DNA of 64,000 bases from Daucus carota subsp. sativus. Its lineage: Eukaryota > Streptophyta > Magnoliopsida > Apiales > Apiaceae. The first letter of the stretch is position 1; every line of letters begins with the position of its first letter. Shown here one piece after another: positions 1-15,031 of this stretch. Under the pieces are notes generated by a model, which saw only the letters and a program-made list of their open reading frames with translations, was not told the origin of the DNA and did no database searches. The stretch lies in assembly GCF_001625215.2 (NCBI RefSeq), contig NC_030385.2, positions 27,707,135 to 27,771,134 of the forward strand, in the 5' to 3' direction. A program made the position numbers and the translations under genes.

Positions 1-112
1 ATCATCCAACAATACGGATGCATCACAACCCTGCAAAACTTGAAAACTAGTTACAAATTCCAGGACATCAACTTCACAAGCAATAACGTTAAGAGTGTAA
101 AATTATACGTAC

Positions 113-382
113 CTGAACAAAACAGTCGTGGAAGTGAAGCCTAAGAAGAGATGCAGCCATCCGAGGATCATCAGCAATGGCCTTTTTCAGGACAGACATG
201 ACAATGTCGTTAGCTTGAGGGCATGTAAACCCGTAATACTCTGGAAAAAGACCAGAAAACGTCCCTCCCCCATGATGACCACCCCAACCAAACCCGAAAC
301 CTGGGAAAGCCATGCACAGAGTGGAAGAAAGCAGAGCCATAACTAGAAAGCTACAAAATACTTTAAGTGAAGCCATTCTCAT
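113..382 (-). CDS. Class III peroxidase, exon 1 (partial gene)
   Basis: First coding exon of a secreted plant peroxidase (heme enzyme oxidising phenolics with H2O2 in wall or vacuole); the other exons lie beyond the window's left edge. The exon encodes 90 residues. M1 to about A25 is a hydrophobic signal peptide, followed by a Gly/His-rich stretch (about 28-41) that is unusual for the mature N terminus. Then come the family marks YYGFTCPQA and, at the end, LLRLHFHDCFVQ with the distal catalytic His. The reading stops at a clean donor (CAG|GTACGT, exon end 113) exactly where family members continue with GCDAS. A second in-frame Met is at codon 3, so the true start could be 374-376. The family is large, so no paralogue name is given. 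Confidence 0.88.
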
Positions 383-453
383 AAGTGATCAAGACTACTG
401 GATAAATATTCAGTGAATGATGAGTTGATGACTATGAAATCTACACTGCAAGA

Positions 454-462
454 CTTATATAG
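454..462 (-). promoter_or_regulatory. TATA box of the peroxidase gene
   Basis: On the minus strand the sequence reads CTATATAAG, about 72 bases upstream of the peroxidase start codon, which would leave a 5' leader of about 40 bases. Spacing and sequence fit a plant TATA box; no transcript evidence. Confidence 0.5.
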
Positions 463-1244
463 ACACCAGCAAGGGATGAAATCAATTAACCACTCCCCTA
501 GTGAACCAAATCCTCCGAAAGAATATATTTTCTTATTACGGTCTAGATAAGACCATGTCAATACTATTACAAGACATGTTTGTCGCAAGTATTCCATTTC
601 AGGAAGGGAGACAGGTAAAGAGAGGGTACCATAAGAGGTTTTGGTTTCAGTTTCAACTGCTCCAAGAACATATATGTTCAGGACCCATGTTACAACTGAG
701 TAATAATTGATCTAGTATGATAAGGTCAATGTGGGAGTCACTATCCACCCTAGCCAAGCGGCAGTACCCAACTTCTAGCCTTCCAGGAAATTTTCTAACA
801 GAGGCACAACTGCCCTTCAACAGAATACGCAACACACATGTTATCTATAGCAGAATTGAAAATGTAGTTCAAGAACTTTTGATACAATGATCAGAGGGCT
901 TCTAGAACACTCAAGAGTAACTGTCTTCTAGAACAGTGAGATATCCAATAATTTCGTGTCACTCGAGTCCCGAAATAATAAAGGAATATGTTCTTACCAT
1001 ATTTCATATCTTATTTCAAATATCCGCTCAAAGCGAAAATAGAAATATATTCTACGTAGAGTTTTATGTGTTTCAGAGATGCATTATCCGAATACACAGC
1101 ACATTGATGTATAGGAAAATAGGTGCATTATGCAAATACACAGGCCGCATTTTGTATGCTGATTTGATATTTTTGACCACTATTTAGAATTTATCCTTTC
1201 AAGTCTCGGACACTCAAATATGAGATCTTTGTAGTTCTGTCAAT
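463..1244. other. Intergenic, no gene seen
   Basis: Upstream region of the peroxidase gene. Only short open frames on both strands, none with recognisable motifs. It ends at the target duplication of the MITE that starts at 1248. Confidence 0.5.
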
Positions 1245-1247
1245 TAA

Positions 1248-1968
1248 GGCCTCATTTGATAACACCTTAACCAAACCATTTTAACTGGACGAGTAAAATT
1301 GTGTGGTTCAGATTATTTGTTTACTGCATCCCGTGGCTGGACGAAACCAAAAACCTTCTGGACGACTGGATCTTAAAATTGTAGCTTAACCGTTGAGAAT
1401 ACGGACCAGGTGAAATTCCTCTCTTTAGCCTACAGAACGTTGTTTTTCTTATGCATTAAAAATATTGTCATATTATAAAATTTGATATTATATATTTATA
1501 TTAAAATTTTAAAATTATAATATAATAATAATTATCTATAATAATTCTACAATTAGATGTAGAGCAATATATTGATTTTATATTTTTATTATGATTATTA
1601 ATATTTTCATTAAGTTTTATTTTAACGGTCCAATGTCACTATAATTAATAGAATATTAGAATATTTATATTTTGAATGCATAAGTTGTAAAAGCATATTA
1701 TTATTCAATAATGAAAAGAAAATTTACATATATTTTATATGTATTTAAAACAAGATTTGTTTTCAGAAAAGTAGAAGTTTAAAACAAGGTTTAATGACCG
1801 TTTCACTTTCGTTCACAAAGTTATGCCACCCAGATTTGTGTCTTCCAGAGAATATAATCCAAATTTATCAAATGACCCCTAATGACCGTTTCACTTTCGT
1901 TCAGAAATTCATGCCATTCAGATTTGTTGTCGTCCAGAGAATATCATCCAGATTTATCAAATGACCCC
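1248..1968. mobile_element. PIF/Harbinger-like MITE with TAA target duplication
   Basis: Terminal inverted repeats start GGCCTCATTTGATAA on the left and, read inward from the right, GGGGTCATTTGATAA. TAA lies on both sides (1245-1247 and 1969-1971), the 3-bp TWA duplication typical of PIF/Harbinger. The right end is present twice in tandem: about 95 bases beginning AATGACCGTTTCACTTTCG occur near 1793 and again near 1879. The middle is very AT-rich and has no coding capacity. Confidence 0.6.
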
Positions 1969-1971
1969 TAA

Positions 1972-2492
1972 GAGCAGACTACTTTAACATCAGTTTTACA
2001 GGGTAAAGTAAAACCGTTTTTCTACCTTGTCTATAATATGATGGAACTAGTCAATGAAGAACAGACAGCAGATAGACGCGTATTTCTTCAACTTTAATAC
2101 CTTCTTTTTGTGATGAAGTGAAGAGTAATATTGCAAGGTAGGATTTAAAACACTGTCAATATTATTAGCACACATTCAAGTAAGTTACATTGGTATAACA
2201 CCTAAACCACTGAAACAAAGAAAAGGTTAAAAAACTGTATAACACTTGTAATTACAAATTTCAGAGAAACCTAACTTCCTTGTACTCTTCAAATGTTTGT
2301 ATTGACTAGTTTAATTGTTACATGATTTTCTATCAATTACATTTGCATGTTATGGACTTTTGAAATTTACATTTAGCCTAGCATATTAGCATCTTCTCTG
2401 ACGTGACCATACAGAGAGGATGCCATATAAATTTGTTTGTATAAGTAAGGAGATTTCTTCAATGAGGGGATCATCAACAAAGAAATTTGAAA
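1972..2492. other. 3' flank of HflX gene, no further gene
   Basis: AT-rich sequence between the MITE and the HflX stop codon, probably including that gene's 3' untranslated region. Nothing else recognised. Confidence 0.4.
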
Positions 2493-5400
2493 CTATTGTA
2501 CACACATTTGCCTCAATGGGGTTAGAAGCCTTGCAAACCGCAGGGGAACATGTGCCCTGACCAACGTCCCCCTCTCTGTATATTCCTGTAATCGTAAACA
2601 CATTTATGATCAGCATAATGTAGTATAACAGTAAATTGTTTGGCATTAAAGCAGGTGAAAAATTGTTTGGCAAATCTAAAAGCAGCTTTTCCGAACAGCA
2701 ACTTTTAGCGCAAAAGTTGCTTTTAAGAAAAGCAGGTCCCTCATGCTTTTGGAAGAGCTGTTTTTCAGCTTTTGCGGGAAGATGTCATAAATTTCAATAT
2801 CATACCTCACAACCAGCCGGAAGGAGAAAAAAGTAAAACTGACTGCCGTCAACTGTGTAAGGAATCAATGTGGGCACTACAGATTGTATGGATGCAGTTC
2901 TACTCTTATTGTTTTGGGCTAAGTTTCACAGGGACTTAACACATATTTTCCGAGTACATGGCATAAAAATTAACCTTATTTAAAACTTTATTTTAGCGCA
3001 CCTAAATACTTAAATAGCTCAACGAAATCACACAGAAAAGAGTAAAAGGCGTTTACAAACAATCAGATATAAATGTCAATCATATTATTCACCATTAATG
3101 AAACGGAACGGAATACTTACAGCTTTCTCAACCATTCCAACCTGATGTATGGTATTAAGGAGTTCACCTTTGTCAAATGGAATCAAAGCTTCGACCCATA
3201 CCATAGAATCCTATTAAAAACATTTATATAAATTTTAAGCATTTGTTTTAACACGGGAAGAAATAAATTGGCAGGATCCTGGCATCACAGTCATTCAAAA
3301 ATAAGAAATCAAAAATTATACTCCCTCTGTCCCGTTTTAACTGATGTTTGACTTTCTAGCACGTATATTGAGATGTAAAAAAACAATATCTACACTTAAT
3401 AAAATAATTCAATTCTTATATCAAATAAAAGTTTAGGTTCTAAACTTTTATTCGATATAAATTTTATAAAAAATTATTATGTTTAGATGTGACTTTTTTA
3501 ACATCTTAAAATACGTGTAAAAAAGTCAAAAGCAGTTAAAATGGGACGGAGGGAGTATATATCAGTACTGAGCACCTTCAACTTGTCATGTACAGCGTTG
3601 CAAAATTCATCCATTCCTTCACCAGTTAATGCAGATATGCATATTGTATCTTCCTTCTTTTTAGCTTCTAACTTGATCCGTTGAGGATCACTAGCTTTGT
3701 CAACCTGTCAAACATTGTAACCGTCAAACCATGATTAGCTAGAATCAGCAGTACAACACAGACTCACTGAATATATGTTCCATCACAGAATGGGCAAAAA
3801 ACAGGAAAAGTGATGTACACTCTCCCTGTACCACTTCAATCCATAATAGTACGACCTATATCCTTGCTAGTCACACACTTCTTAACTCAGACTTTTTTAT
3901 GATACACCTTTTCTTGGATTGGTTATGATAAAAAGGAATATAAATAATATGAGGATAAACTTGAAAAAGTAACAAGATTCACAATTGCATAGAGAGAACT
4001 AAATTAGCAACGTCAGTGCTCGGTAATAAAATGATTCTGAGATCGAGTTGATACCTGGCCATGATTAATCACTGGCAGGGGACAACATAAATGACCAAGG
4101 TTGACAATAATCACTACAATTATCAAGTTGAAGGAAACAGGAGGAAGATAAAAAGGCTCAATGCCATCTGTAATTATTCATTCAATAAATATATACAATT
4201 CACACTTCGTGTATGAGTAAAATGCATGCAGGGAAACAAAAAAAGAAAATGAAACATACTTCATTGACATGATATGAAACACGTGGATATCAGTTACTTT
4301 TCTACAATTATATCACTAATAATCATACTTGCGACTCTGATATGAGAGTAAAAAGGTATAATTCATCACCTATGATCTATGACAACTGAAGTATTACACT
4401 TCCATATTTCCTAGTTGACCATTATTTTTGCTTGATAACTTATAAGATATCAATTAAGAGATCCATCATTTTCTCCATCAAAATAACTTTCTTTTAAATA
4501 AAAGACTTGCAAGAAATTTACAATTTATTGAGTTGGGTTTTTGTATACCTTGTTCCAGACAATTAATTTCGGAATCGATGCCGTATCTAATTCTGAAAGA
4601 ACCTTATCCACTGCATCTATCTGTTGCTCCGCCAGAGGATGGCTGGACTTCATAACAGCGGATAATGAGAAAATCATTCAGGAAAATAATAGATCAAATA
4701 TGATTTTTTTGACTGTACCTAATATCCACGACATGCACCATCAGTGATGACTCTGCAATTTCCTCTAATGTTGCTCGGAATGCAGCAACCTATAAGCATG
4801 TGAAGGATCAGATGTGATAATTGAAATATTAAGGGATGTGATTCTTCAGCAATTGAGCAAAAATAAACATTCAAAAACAGAGTATTGACATTAAAGTTTA
4901 AAGTGCTAGTATGCTTACAAGTGTAGTTGGCAATTTTTGGATGAATCCAACAGTATCTGTAAGAAGAAATTCTTTCCCATTCTTCATCTGGACAATTAAA
5001 CAATAAATTACTCGTGTTGCCAACAATAATGATAATAAAGTTACAACTGCAAATCAAACCATGTCCAAGTAGATGTAGTAAATTAAAATGCAAGCTTTAT
5101 TAAACACACTTACTCAATTGTCGGGATTTTCAAATAATAGTGAATAAACATGAAGACCTTTCGAGCATTGAACTACAGATGAAACTTCATGTGCATGAAT
5201 ATTGTATTCTTTTTGTTTTGTGCCCTTACCTAATGAAAATCTTACATTTAATGCTTACTGGAGACTTGAGGGCGAAAAGAAAAATGCGCTTAAATTAGAA
5301 GTAAGAAGATCGTGCATTACACGCTTACTCCAAATTTGGGTAAGGTAAAAAAAAATTCACGTGTTCCAATACAAACACTCATATTCAAGTCATATTATAA

Positions 5401-8400
5401 AATTATAATATAATATTAGGTACTACTATATTCACCCTTCAAGTTATAGAAAAGTGGAACAGTTGACATTTGTTTTTTACTTGACAAGATACGGTGTAAC
5501 ATATGAAAGTACACTTTCACCAGAAAAATACTCCACCAAATGTTCACATATTTTCACACAGACCAAGAGAATATGCCTATGTGTTTCTTCCATAATACTA
5601 ACCTGTACTCTTCGTGTAGTCGGATCAAGTGTAGCAAACAGCCGATCCTCCGCGAGAACATTAGCCCCTGTTAGTTGATTTAAAAGTGTACTTTTTCCTG
5701 CATTTGTGTAGCCAACCTAAAGATACAAACGAATAAAACAATTCGCAATTTTTCAGCCATCATTTCAATACTGAAAGCACTGAAATACAATTTCCTTACC
5801 AAAGATACAACCGGCACAGGTACGGAAACTCGTCTGTTCCGGTACTGCTTTCGATGTTTCCTGACAGATTCTAGCTCTTTCTTAAGGGTACCAATCTATG
5901 AACACAATATGATACCAATTGTCTAGTCAATTTCCATATATAAATATATCTTATGGATGATAAATGCTTGGCAGAAAAATAATTACAGAAGCATAAAAAA
6001 AGCACATGGTAACGAGTGCATAGATCAGAACAATAGTCTAGATATGGGGTGAGAGTGCAATCTTATACTGAACTTCCCTCGTCCATGCGTTACAAGACAA
6101 TCTCAGGAGTAACACGAAGTATAATAAACTGGTATGTAAAGTCTCAATTTGGCACAATGTCTATACTAGGGATTTAGATGCTTGATGCATTGTGAAGATG
6201 TTTGCTTACTTGAGTACGTAGAATACGCTTGTCCACTTCAATCTGTTTCTCACCCATACCTTTCACCTGTCCACCAGCTTGACGCTCAAGATGCGTCCAC
6301 ATTTTTGTTAGTCGTGGTAATTGGTATTCCATTTGTGCCAATGATACCTGAAGAGATGATAATATTTTTAGGAGAGCCATGCCAAAGGTTAATGAACTTA
6401 TTTTAAGATCTGATAAAATTGCCTGTAAAGCCGCTTCACGTGTTGCTGCTCGCTGGTCAAAGATATCTAGGATGAGAGCAGTGCGATCACAAACTCTAAC
6501 ATATCCACCAAAGGCCTTTTCCAAATTACGCAACTGTCTGCAGGTGGAATACTCAAATCAGAAATATACTGTGCTTTCATATGATATTGCATTTTCATTA
6601 CTAGGAGCAGATAGTTTCCTCAGATCGATGACATTTAAAATCAGAAAAGATTCATGCAGGTACCTATAAAATTTAACCAGTACAGAATGGTCTTTAAAAG
6701 CATTGGTGCGTTGCAGGTCTGACTAAATGCACTTAGACTGGTAACATGTATAAGCGAGTACTAAACAGTTAAAATTCTCTTGCAAGACAAAAGATGCCAA
6801 AGATTCTTCTACAAGCACAGATAGTTACTATATTACCCAAGGAGCAGGAAGAAAAGGGTAACATTTGTATGCACCGGAGAAAAACAATCACTAGAAAAAG
6901 CACTGGCATAAAAGGATTATAAAAAATCAGCAAACCTGTTTTGTAAACCTTAGTGGCCGTGACATGGTACAAGTTGCAAAGACAAGAAGCTGGACTAAAG
7001 AACACATTGTAATTTAAATGCCTTCAGGTTTTCAATATCCATGATCAACATATATTCTCTGTAATAGTTTTTACATGTTATATTACTAAATTTTATATGA
7101 ACTGAAGCATTTGGCATTAAGAATCCGGAATGTAAAGATCAAATAAGTTTTACTAGTGATGAATCATGAGATAACTTGTAATAGACAAAAAGTAGCACTA
7201 GAGTACTCCGTTTTTAAATGAGGGAAAATAATAAATGAAGCTAGTATCGTGGGAGTCAAAACCGACCCTGGTGAAAGCTCGTCATCAAATATTACAGTCT
7301 CAACATCTAGTGCTTGAATTGCAGTCTTGATTTCTGCAACCTTGCCTGATCCAATGTACGTCCTCGAGTTTGGAGTAGAGAGTCTGATAATATGACAAGT
7401 AAACAAATTAAGTGAGATGGTTCACCACATTGAAATTACTGGATGAACAGTTTAATAACCAAAATGTGTAAATACAACAGAGATAGTTTAAAGCCTTTAG
7501 ATTCGGAATCCACATACGACCACTGTAACTAATAAGATATTTATAAAGATCATCCTGAAATGAATTGGGGATCGCTTAATTTGGGATGGAGGAAGCACTA
7601 ACTTTTGATAGGTGGAATCAACAACCAATAGTCCAGCAGTGTCAGCCAGCTGCGCCAGTTCCTTTAGTGATTCCTCTATACCAAATGCATCGTCCTTGTC
7701 ACCTTTTTGTGTGACACCAACAAGGTAAGCCTTCTCTTCAAAAACCTGGAGTTTCCATAGCAATGATATAACCTCTACATTAGCAATAGAGGATCCGTGA
7801 AGCAGCAGCCTCACAAGTACAATTTTAGGTTGTGATGGTTGAAAGGTTTCATGACACGTTTCTGTAAGGAGCACTTTTTAAGTAACAGCCTTGATAGCTA
7901 ATGTCCCTAAACATCAGCATGACTTGAACTATATTTGTTAAGTAAATAGTCATAATTCTCATTCCTCCAATCCATCCATACAAATTAGTCCATAAGTGCT
8001 TCATTGTCACTTCTACTCATTTTCCAACAATCCTCATCACTAAAAGTTCGCACTCTCAATCTTTGTTAACAATTCTACATTCCGAACACTCTAACCGAAA
8101 CATTACATTATCACAATATTAATTCATTATTATCCAAAAAGCACCTCAAGACTACAAGCTACCATACAAATTGAATAAAATTCAGCAAAATTAACCAAAC
8201 ATAACAAAAAAAAACAACCAACCTCTCTTCCATTACGCAGCTTAAACCTCGTATCATCATCGTCGTCATCTTTCTTCTTCGAAACTCTCTTCCTCGGAGT
8301 GCTCTGTACTTTCTCCTCTTCCGCAACTTGTTCCACCTGTGTAACTAAGGTATCATCCACGACGACTTCAGGGGATAGAATTCCAGCTGCAGCTCCATCC

Positions 8401-8546
8401 TGTACAGCTCTGATAACGCATCTGTGAGCGGCGTGTTTGCGAAAGGGGAAACTTATGTTAGGGTTTGTATAATTATCAGAATTACAAAGTGACGATGATG
8501 AAGATGAAGGAATTAGAATCGATGAATTAAAGAAGCAGGATGTCAT
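2493..8546 (-). CDS. HFLX: Organellar HflX-type GTPase, 13 exons, complete
   Basis: Plant homologue of bacterial HflX, a ribosome-binding GTPase of the Obg-HflX superfamily that in bacteria splits stalled or stressed ribosomes. Exons (minus): 8546-8223, 7745-7603, 7383-7267, 6537-6423, 6347-6210, 5895-5800, 5716-5603, 4987-4919, 4789-4719, 4642-4549, 3704-3576, 3210-3121, 2585-2493; they join in frame to 530 residues. Residues 1-45 are Ser-rich and lack acidic residues, like a chloroplast transit peptide. An acidic KKKDDDDDD linker precedes the HflX N domain ([41 protein letters not shown]). The G domain has G1 GYTNAGKST (313-321), G3 DTVGF (360-364), G4 NKVD (426-429) and G5 SALTGEG. The last exon, [20 protein letters not shown], closes the protein. 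Intron 4 is a 75-nt GC-AG intron that stays open in frame. A Stowaway MITE lies in the intron between exons 11 and 12. Confidence 0.93.
3321..3555. mobile_element. Stowaway MITE in HflX intron 11
   Basis: 235-bp element with ends CTCCCTCTGTCCC and GGGACGGAGGGAG, flanked by TA on each side (3319-3320, 3556-3557). These are the ends and duplication of Stowaway (Tc1/mariner-derived) MITEs. It starts about 20 bases from the donor of the preceding HflX exon, so it lies close to splice signals. Confidence 0.85.
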
Positions 8547-8728
8547 TATATATCCAGTGCTTTCTGATCTTTTCTCATTTAATTTCTCACCGTTAAGCCA
8601 AGTTTAGCCTACATGTATTTATATGTATATCTTCTTTTCTTGTACGGACCTAGCTATCCACTCCGAAATTAACTAAACTATGAATTATACTCTACATAAA
8701 GTGTGTGTTCATAAAAGATTATACTTAC

Positions 8729-8874
8729 GAGCACGATCGGATAGCCCAGTGATTAAGGGTTTATCCTCTGTCGTCCCAGGTCAGGTCATGGGTTCGACTC
8801 TGGCTCACCCCGAGAATATCTTCGAACAATACTCACTTTGTAAGGCTATAAGCCATATTAGTCACAAAAAAAAA
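8729..8874 (+). mobile_element. tRNA-derived SINE, copy 1
   Basis: About 146 bp beginning GAGCACGATCGGATAGCC. It has an A-box-like GGATAGCCCAGTG and a B-box-like GGGTTCGACTCT, and ends in an A tract. Flanks AAAAGATTATACTTAC (8713-8728) and AAAAGATTATCCTTAC (8875-8890) differ by one base, an aged target duplication. The same family recurs at 14882. Lies about 180 bases upstream of the HflX start codon. Confidence 0.72.
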
Positions 8875-8890
8875 AAAAGATTATCCTTAC

Positions 8891-9511
8891 TAACCAAAAA
8901 AAAAAAAAATTATCCTTTATTTATACAAAACTAATTTTCTTCTTATATATATTGTTTAGATATTTATTTTTCAATATTCTTACCAGGAATAAGATCTTAT
9001 ATTAAGCTCAGTATTGAGCAGCATCGTGATCTTGTATTAGACTTGATCATTATTTCAAAAAAAAAAAAAAAAAGACTTGATCATTATTTATATTATATGA
9101 TTTCGGTTAATGTTAATGAGTGAAAAGAAATGTAATGAAATTTGAAATATATTATCGTTGAAAGTTTTAGATATATCATCTTTATAACTGATTATCACTA
9201 GCTTTCTTATCAAAATTTTCATCGTCCTGCTTCTACAATTTTTCTTTTTATTCTTAATCTTTCCTTTCCATCGTTCTTATCAAAATTTTCATTTCCTCAC
9301 TGTCATAACACAAGACCAGTGATCAGTATACTAGTTAGCACGCATACTGAAACACAACTTTTAGAAATAGGCAGCAACCCAGTAATCTGCAACGTTTCGG
9401 AAATTCTGAACTCTCAGTGCTGTAGTACCAACACTAAGACAAGAGATCCACATTATTTAGGTTAACAAAATGATGAACTTCAACTTTACCAAGGCGACCG
9501 CAAGACATATA
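8891..9511. other. Intergenic, no gene seen
   Basis: AT-rich with several A tracts (one of about 15 near 9058-9073). No coding signal or complete transposon recognised. Confidence 0.4.
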
Positions 9512-9667
9512 TGTTGATGGTACGATATTGTCCACTTTGGGCCTAGCCCGCACAGCTTGTTTTTCGGCACCTCTCAAAAAACCTCTTACTATTGGAGTTG
9601 TTATGGCTGGCTTATATTTTAGCTTTATTTTCCTTCCACAACCGATGTGGGACAACTCCCAACAACA
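9512..9667 (-). mobile_element. Short solo LTR or TRIM-like element
   Basis: On the minus strand the 156-bp unit begins TGTTGTTGGGAGTTGTCCCA and ends CGTACCATCAACA, so it has the TG...CA form with TGTTG/CAACA ends. ATATA stands on both sides (9507-9511, 9668-9672), a 5-bp duplication as made by LTR retrotransposons. The motifs TGTCCCACATCGG and GTGGACAATATCG are of a kind I associate with short plant LTRs. No second LTR or internal region adjoins it, so a solo LTR is the best reading. The duplication is low complexity, which limits confidence. Confidence 0.5.
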
Positions 9668-10369
9668 ATATATAGTCATCAAAATTTGGAATTACTAAAT
9701 TACTGAAATTTCCACAAAACTTGTTAACATGGCTAGGGCCTAGCTAGGGCCACTGTTGGATAATCCATCACACTCTTGGTCTGTTGTTTCCACCATTAAG
9801 CTTACACTGGACTCTACATAAAAGACCAGTGCTCCATAGTTCACAAAATATTTGTCGTATACATGAAGCTGACAGCCTGAAGTAATTTCTGATATACACA
9901 AGGTCGTCGTACATGATACATGTATAGATGTGACGATAAAGCTCCAAGCATGATACAATGGATGGCAGGTGCAGTACCAATAGTAATGGTATAAAAATAC
10001 AATTAAATTAGCGAATCTGGAATAAACGCATCTTACTCTTTGCATATTCATTTGAGAAGGATAAAGAGTCATTTCAGAACTTATTAGGCTATTACTCACT
10101 CCCTTCTGTTATCAAACTTATACCACGACTACTATTACTATTCACCTAAAGTAAGAACTTATTTACAGAGCGTAATGGAATAGCCCAAGTGGTAGGTTCT
10201 TGTTTCAAGTGAAAATGAATACTGCTTGTTAGGATACTTAGAGTACTTTTTTATATCTTTAGATATAAGCCAATTTAAATTCTGCCAGAGAAGACAAAAC
10301 TATATATTCTGATCAACTAATTATAAATTGATGGTCTGTATGTGGACTTTGTATAATTAATTGAAATGT
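9668..10369. other. 3' flank of CKX gene, no gene seen
   Basis: Between the LTR-like element and the CKX stop codon. Two overlapping minus-strand open frames near 9740-10099 have no domain or codon pattern that supports a gene. Part of this is probably CKX 3' untranslated sequence. Confidence 0.4.
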
Positions 10370-13440
<3,071 letters not shown>

Positions 13441-13652
13441 CGTTTGTTTGGAATGTAGATTTGGAAGAGTTGATATGAGTTTAGAATAAAGCGTGATTCT
13501 AAGGAGTATAAAAGAGCAGAGAATAAAGAGAGAACACAACTTTAATAACAGCGGGCCAAAAAGAAATGGAGTTAATGATGATATTTCGTACTGAAGTCGC
13601 AACTCTTGTCAGCTAGCTAAGCTAGCGTGAGGAGTCATGGGACTTACGTATC

Positions 13653-14364
13653 GGGTTAATAGGCAAAAAAATCACTGAACTCATGGTCAACTTGCAGTTG
13701 GGTTATTGAACTCAAAAAGTTTGCAAACGGATCACAGAACTAAATTTAAGTTGCAGTCAACTCACTGAACTAATAAAAACTAGCATTTAGGTCATTGTGC
13801 CGTTAAGAATGAGTTGACTTTAACGGAATCCGTTAAAGATAATAATAAAAAATATAAAAAAATTTGAAAAAAATATAAAAATTCAATTTTCTCAAAAAAT
13901 TCTGAAAACTTAAAAAAAAATCTGAAAATTTTGAAGAAACTTTAAAAAATATGGAATGTTTTTAAAAAATATGAAAAATGTAAAAACTTCGAAAAAAATC
14001 TAAAAATTTTGAAAAAAAATTCAAAAATTCAAAAAAATCTGGAAATTCAAAAAATATACCTAAATTTCCGAAGTTAAAAAAAATTCAGACTTTTTCCAAA
14101 TTTCCAGATTTTTTCGAAGTTTTAAATTTTCAAAATCGAGTTTTTAAAAAAGCGAATTTTTATATTTTTTCAATTTTTATTAACGGATTCCGTTAAAGTC
14201 AACTGATACTTAACGGCACAGTGACCTAAATGCAAATTTTTATTAGTTTAGTGAGTTGACTGCAAGTTAAATCCAGTTCTGTGATCCGTTTGCAAACTTT
14301 TTGAGTTCAGTGACCCAATTGCAACTTGATCATGAGTTCGGTGATTTTTTTGCCTATTAACCCC
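13653..14364. mobile_element. Mutator-like foldback MITE with 9-bp target duplication
   Basis: 712 bp with long inverted repeats of roughly 190 bases (left from GGGTTAATAGGC, right to GCCTATTAACCCC). Both arms contain the same landmarks, for example TTTGCAAACGGATCACAG and AACGGAATCCGTTAAAG. TTACGTATC is repeated at 13644-13652 and 14365-14373; a 9-bp duplication indicates Mutator-type transposition. The centre is simple A/T-rich sequence. It sits about 210 bases upstream of the CKX start codon, in the promoter. Confidence 0.75.
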
Positions 14365-14373
14365 TTACGTATC

Positions 14374-14515
14374 TATAAGGCCGAGTTTACTTGAAGAGAG
14401 TTCTTTGGCAAGTTTGCTCAATCTAGCTCATCCTTGTATCCATATCCAAACGGCTAATTTAAGACGTTAGTAAAAATAAACAGCTAATTTTGCTGATATT
14501 TATTAGTCAAAATAT
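14374..14515. other. Short spacer between MITEs
   Basis: No gene or element recognised between the Mutator-like MITE and the decayed Stowaway copy. Confidence 0.3.
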
Positions 14516-14754
14516 TGTCTCAATTTATCTGTCTTGTTTGATTTTTTACGGTCAAATTGACCAAACTTTGACGGATAATTAGTAATAATTCTTAGATGAT
14601 TTTGAAAATCGAGAAAATACATTTTAAAATAGAATAGATGTAGATTCTACTAATATATTTTTTTATAATTATTTTATATATATAAAGTTCAGTCAAAATT
14701 TAGTCAATTTGACCATGAAAAGTCAAACAAGACAAATAGATTGGGACGGAGGGA
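14516..14754. mobile_element. Decayed Stowaway-like MITE
   Basis: The right end GGGACGGAGGGAA is well preserved; the left end (TGTCTCAATTTATCTGTC) is decayed. Subterminal GTCTTGTTTGA on the left pairs with TCAAACAAGAC on the right. TA duplications are plausible but not secure. Confidence 0.55.
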
Positions 14755-14881
14755 ATAGCTAATAGTTATCAAATAAAAATAACTAATTTAATTCGTAAGC
14801 CAATAACCACAAATTGTAAAATAGAACCAAAATAACTAACCACAAATTGTCAATTAATAGAACCAAAATAATATTTTGATA

Positions 14882-15016
14882 GAGCACGATTGGATAGCCC
14901 AGTGGTGGGCTTATCCTCTGTTGTCCCGGGACACCCGGGTTCGACTCTGGCTCACCCTGAGAATTATTAGAACAGATACTAATGTGTAAGGCATATAAGC
15001 CTGCATTGTCAAAAAA
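14882..15016 (+). mobile_element. tRNA-derived SINE, copy 2
   Basis: About 135 bp starting GAGCACGATTGGATAGCC, with A box GATAGCCCAGTGG and B box GGGTTCGACTCT, closing with an A tract. AATAATATTTTGATA is an exact 15-bp duplication at 14867-14881 and 15017-15031, so this insertion is younger than copy 1 at 8729, whose duplication carries a mismatch. The two copies share both control boxes and the 3' motif TAAGGC.TATAAGCC. Confidence 0.82.
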
Positions 15017-15031
15017 AATAATATTTTGATA

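Noticed and set aside
653-835. 60-codon minus-strand frame upstream of the peroxidase
   Set aside because: No homology recognised and placed in the promoter side of the gene.
2636-2836. 66-codon ORF in the last HflX intron
   Set aside because: Made of AAAAGCAGCTTTT-like words in both directions, typical of MITE bodies; termini not found, so not listed as an element either.
4719-5093. 124-codon minus-strand frame over HflX exons 8 and 9
   Set aside because: Runs across introns in a frame different from the conserved GTPase reading; a shadow.
10180-10215. A-box-like GAATAGCCCAAGTGGTAGG
   Set aside because: No B box, tail or duplication nearby, so neither a tRNA gene nor a SINE is supported.
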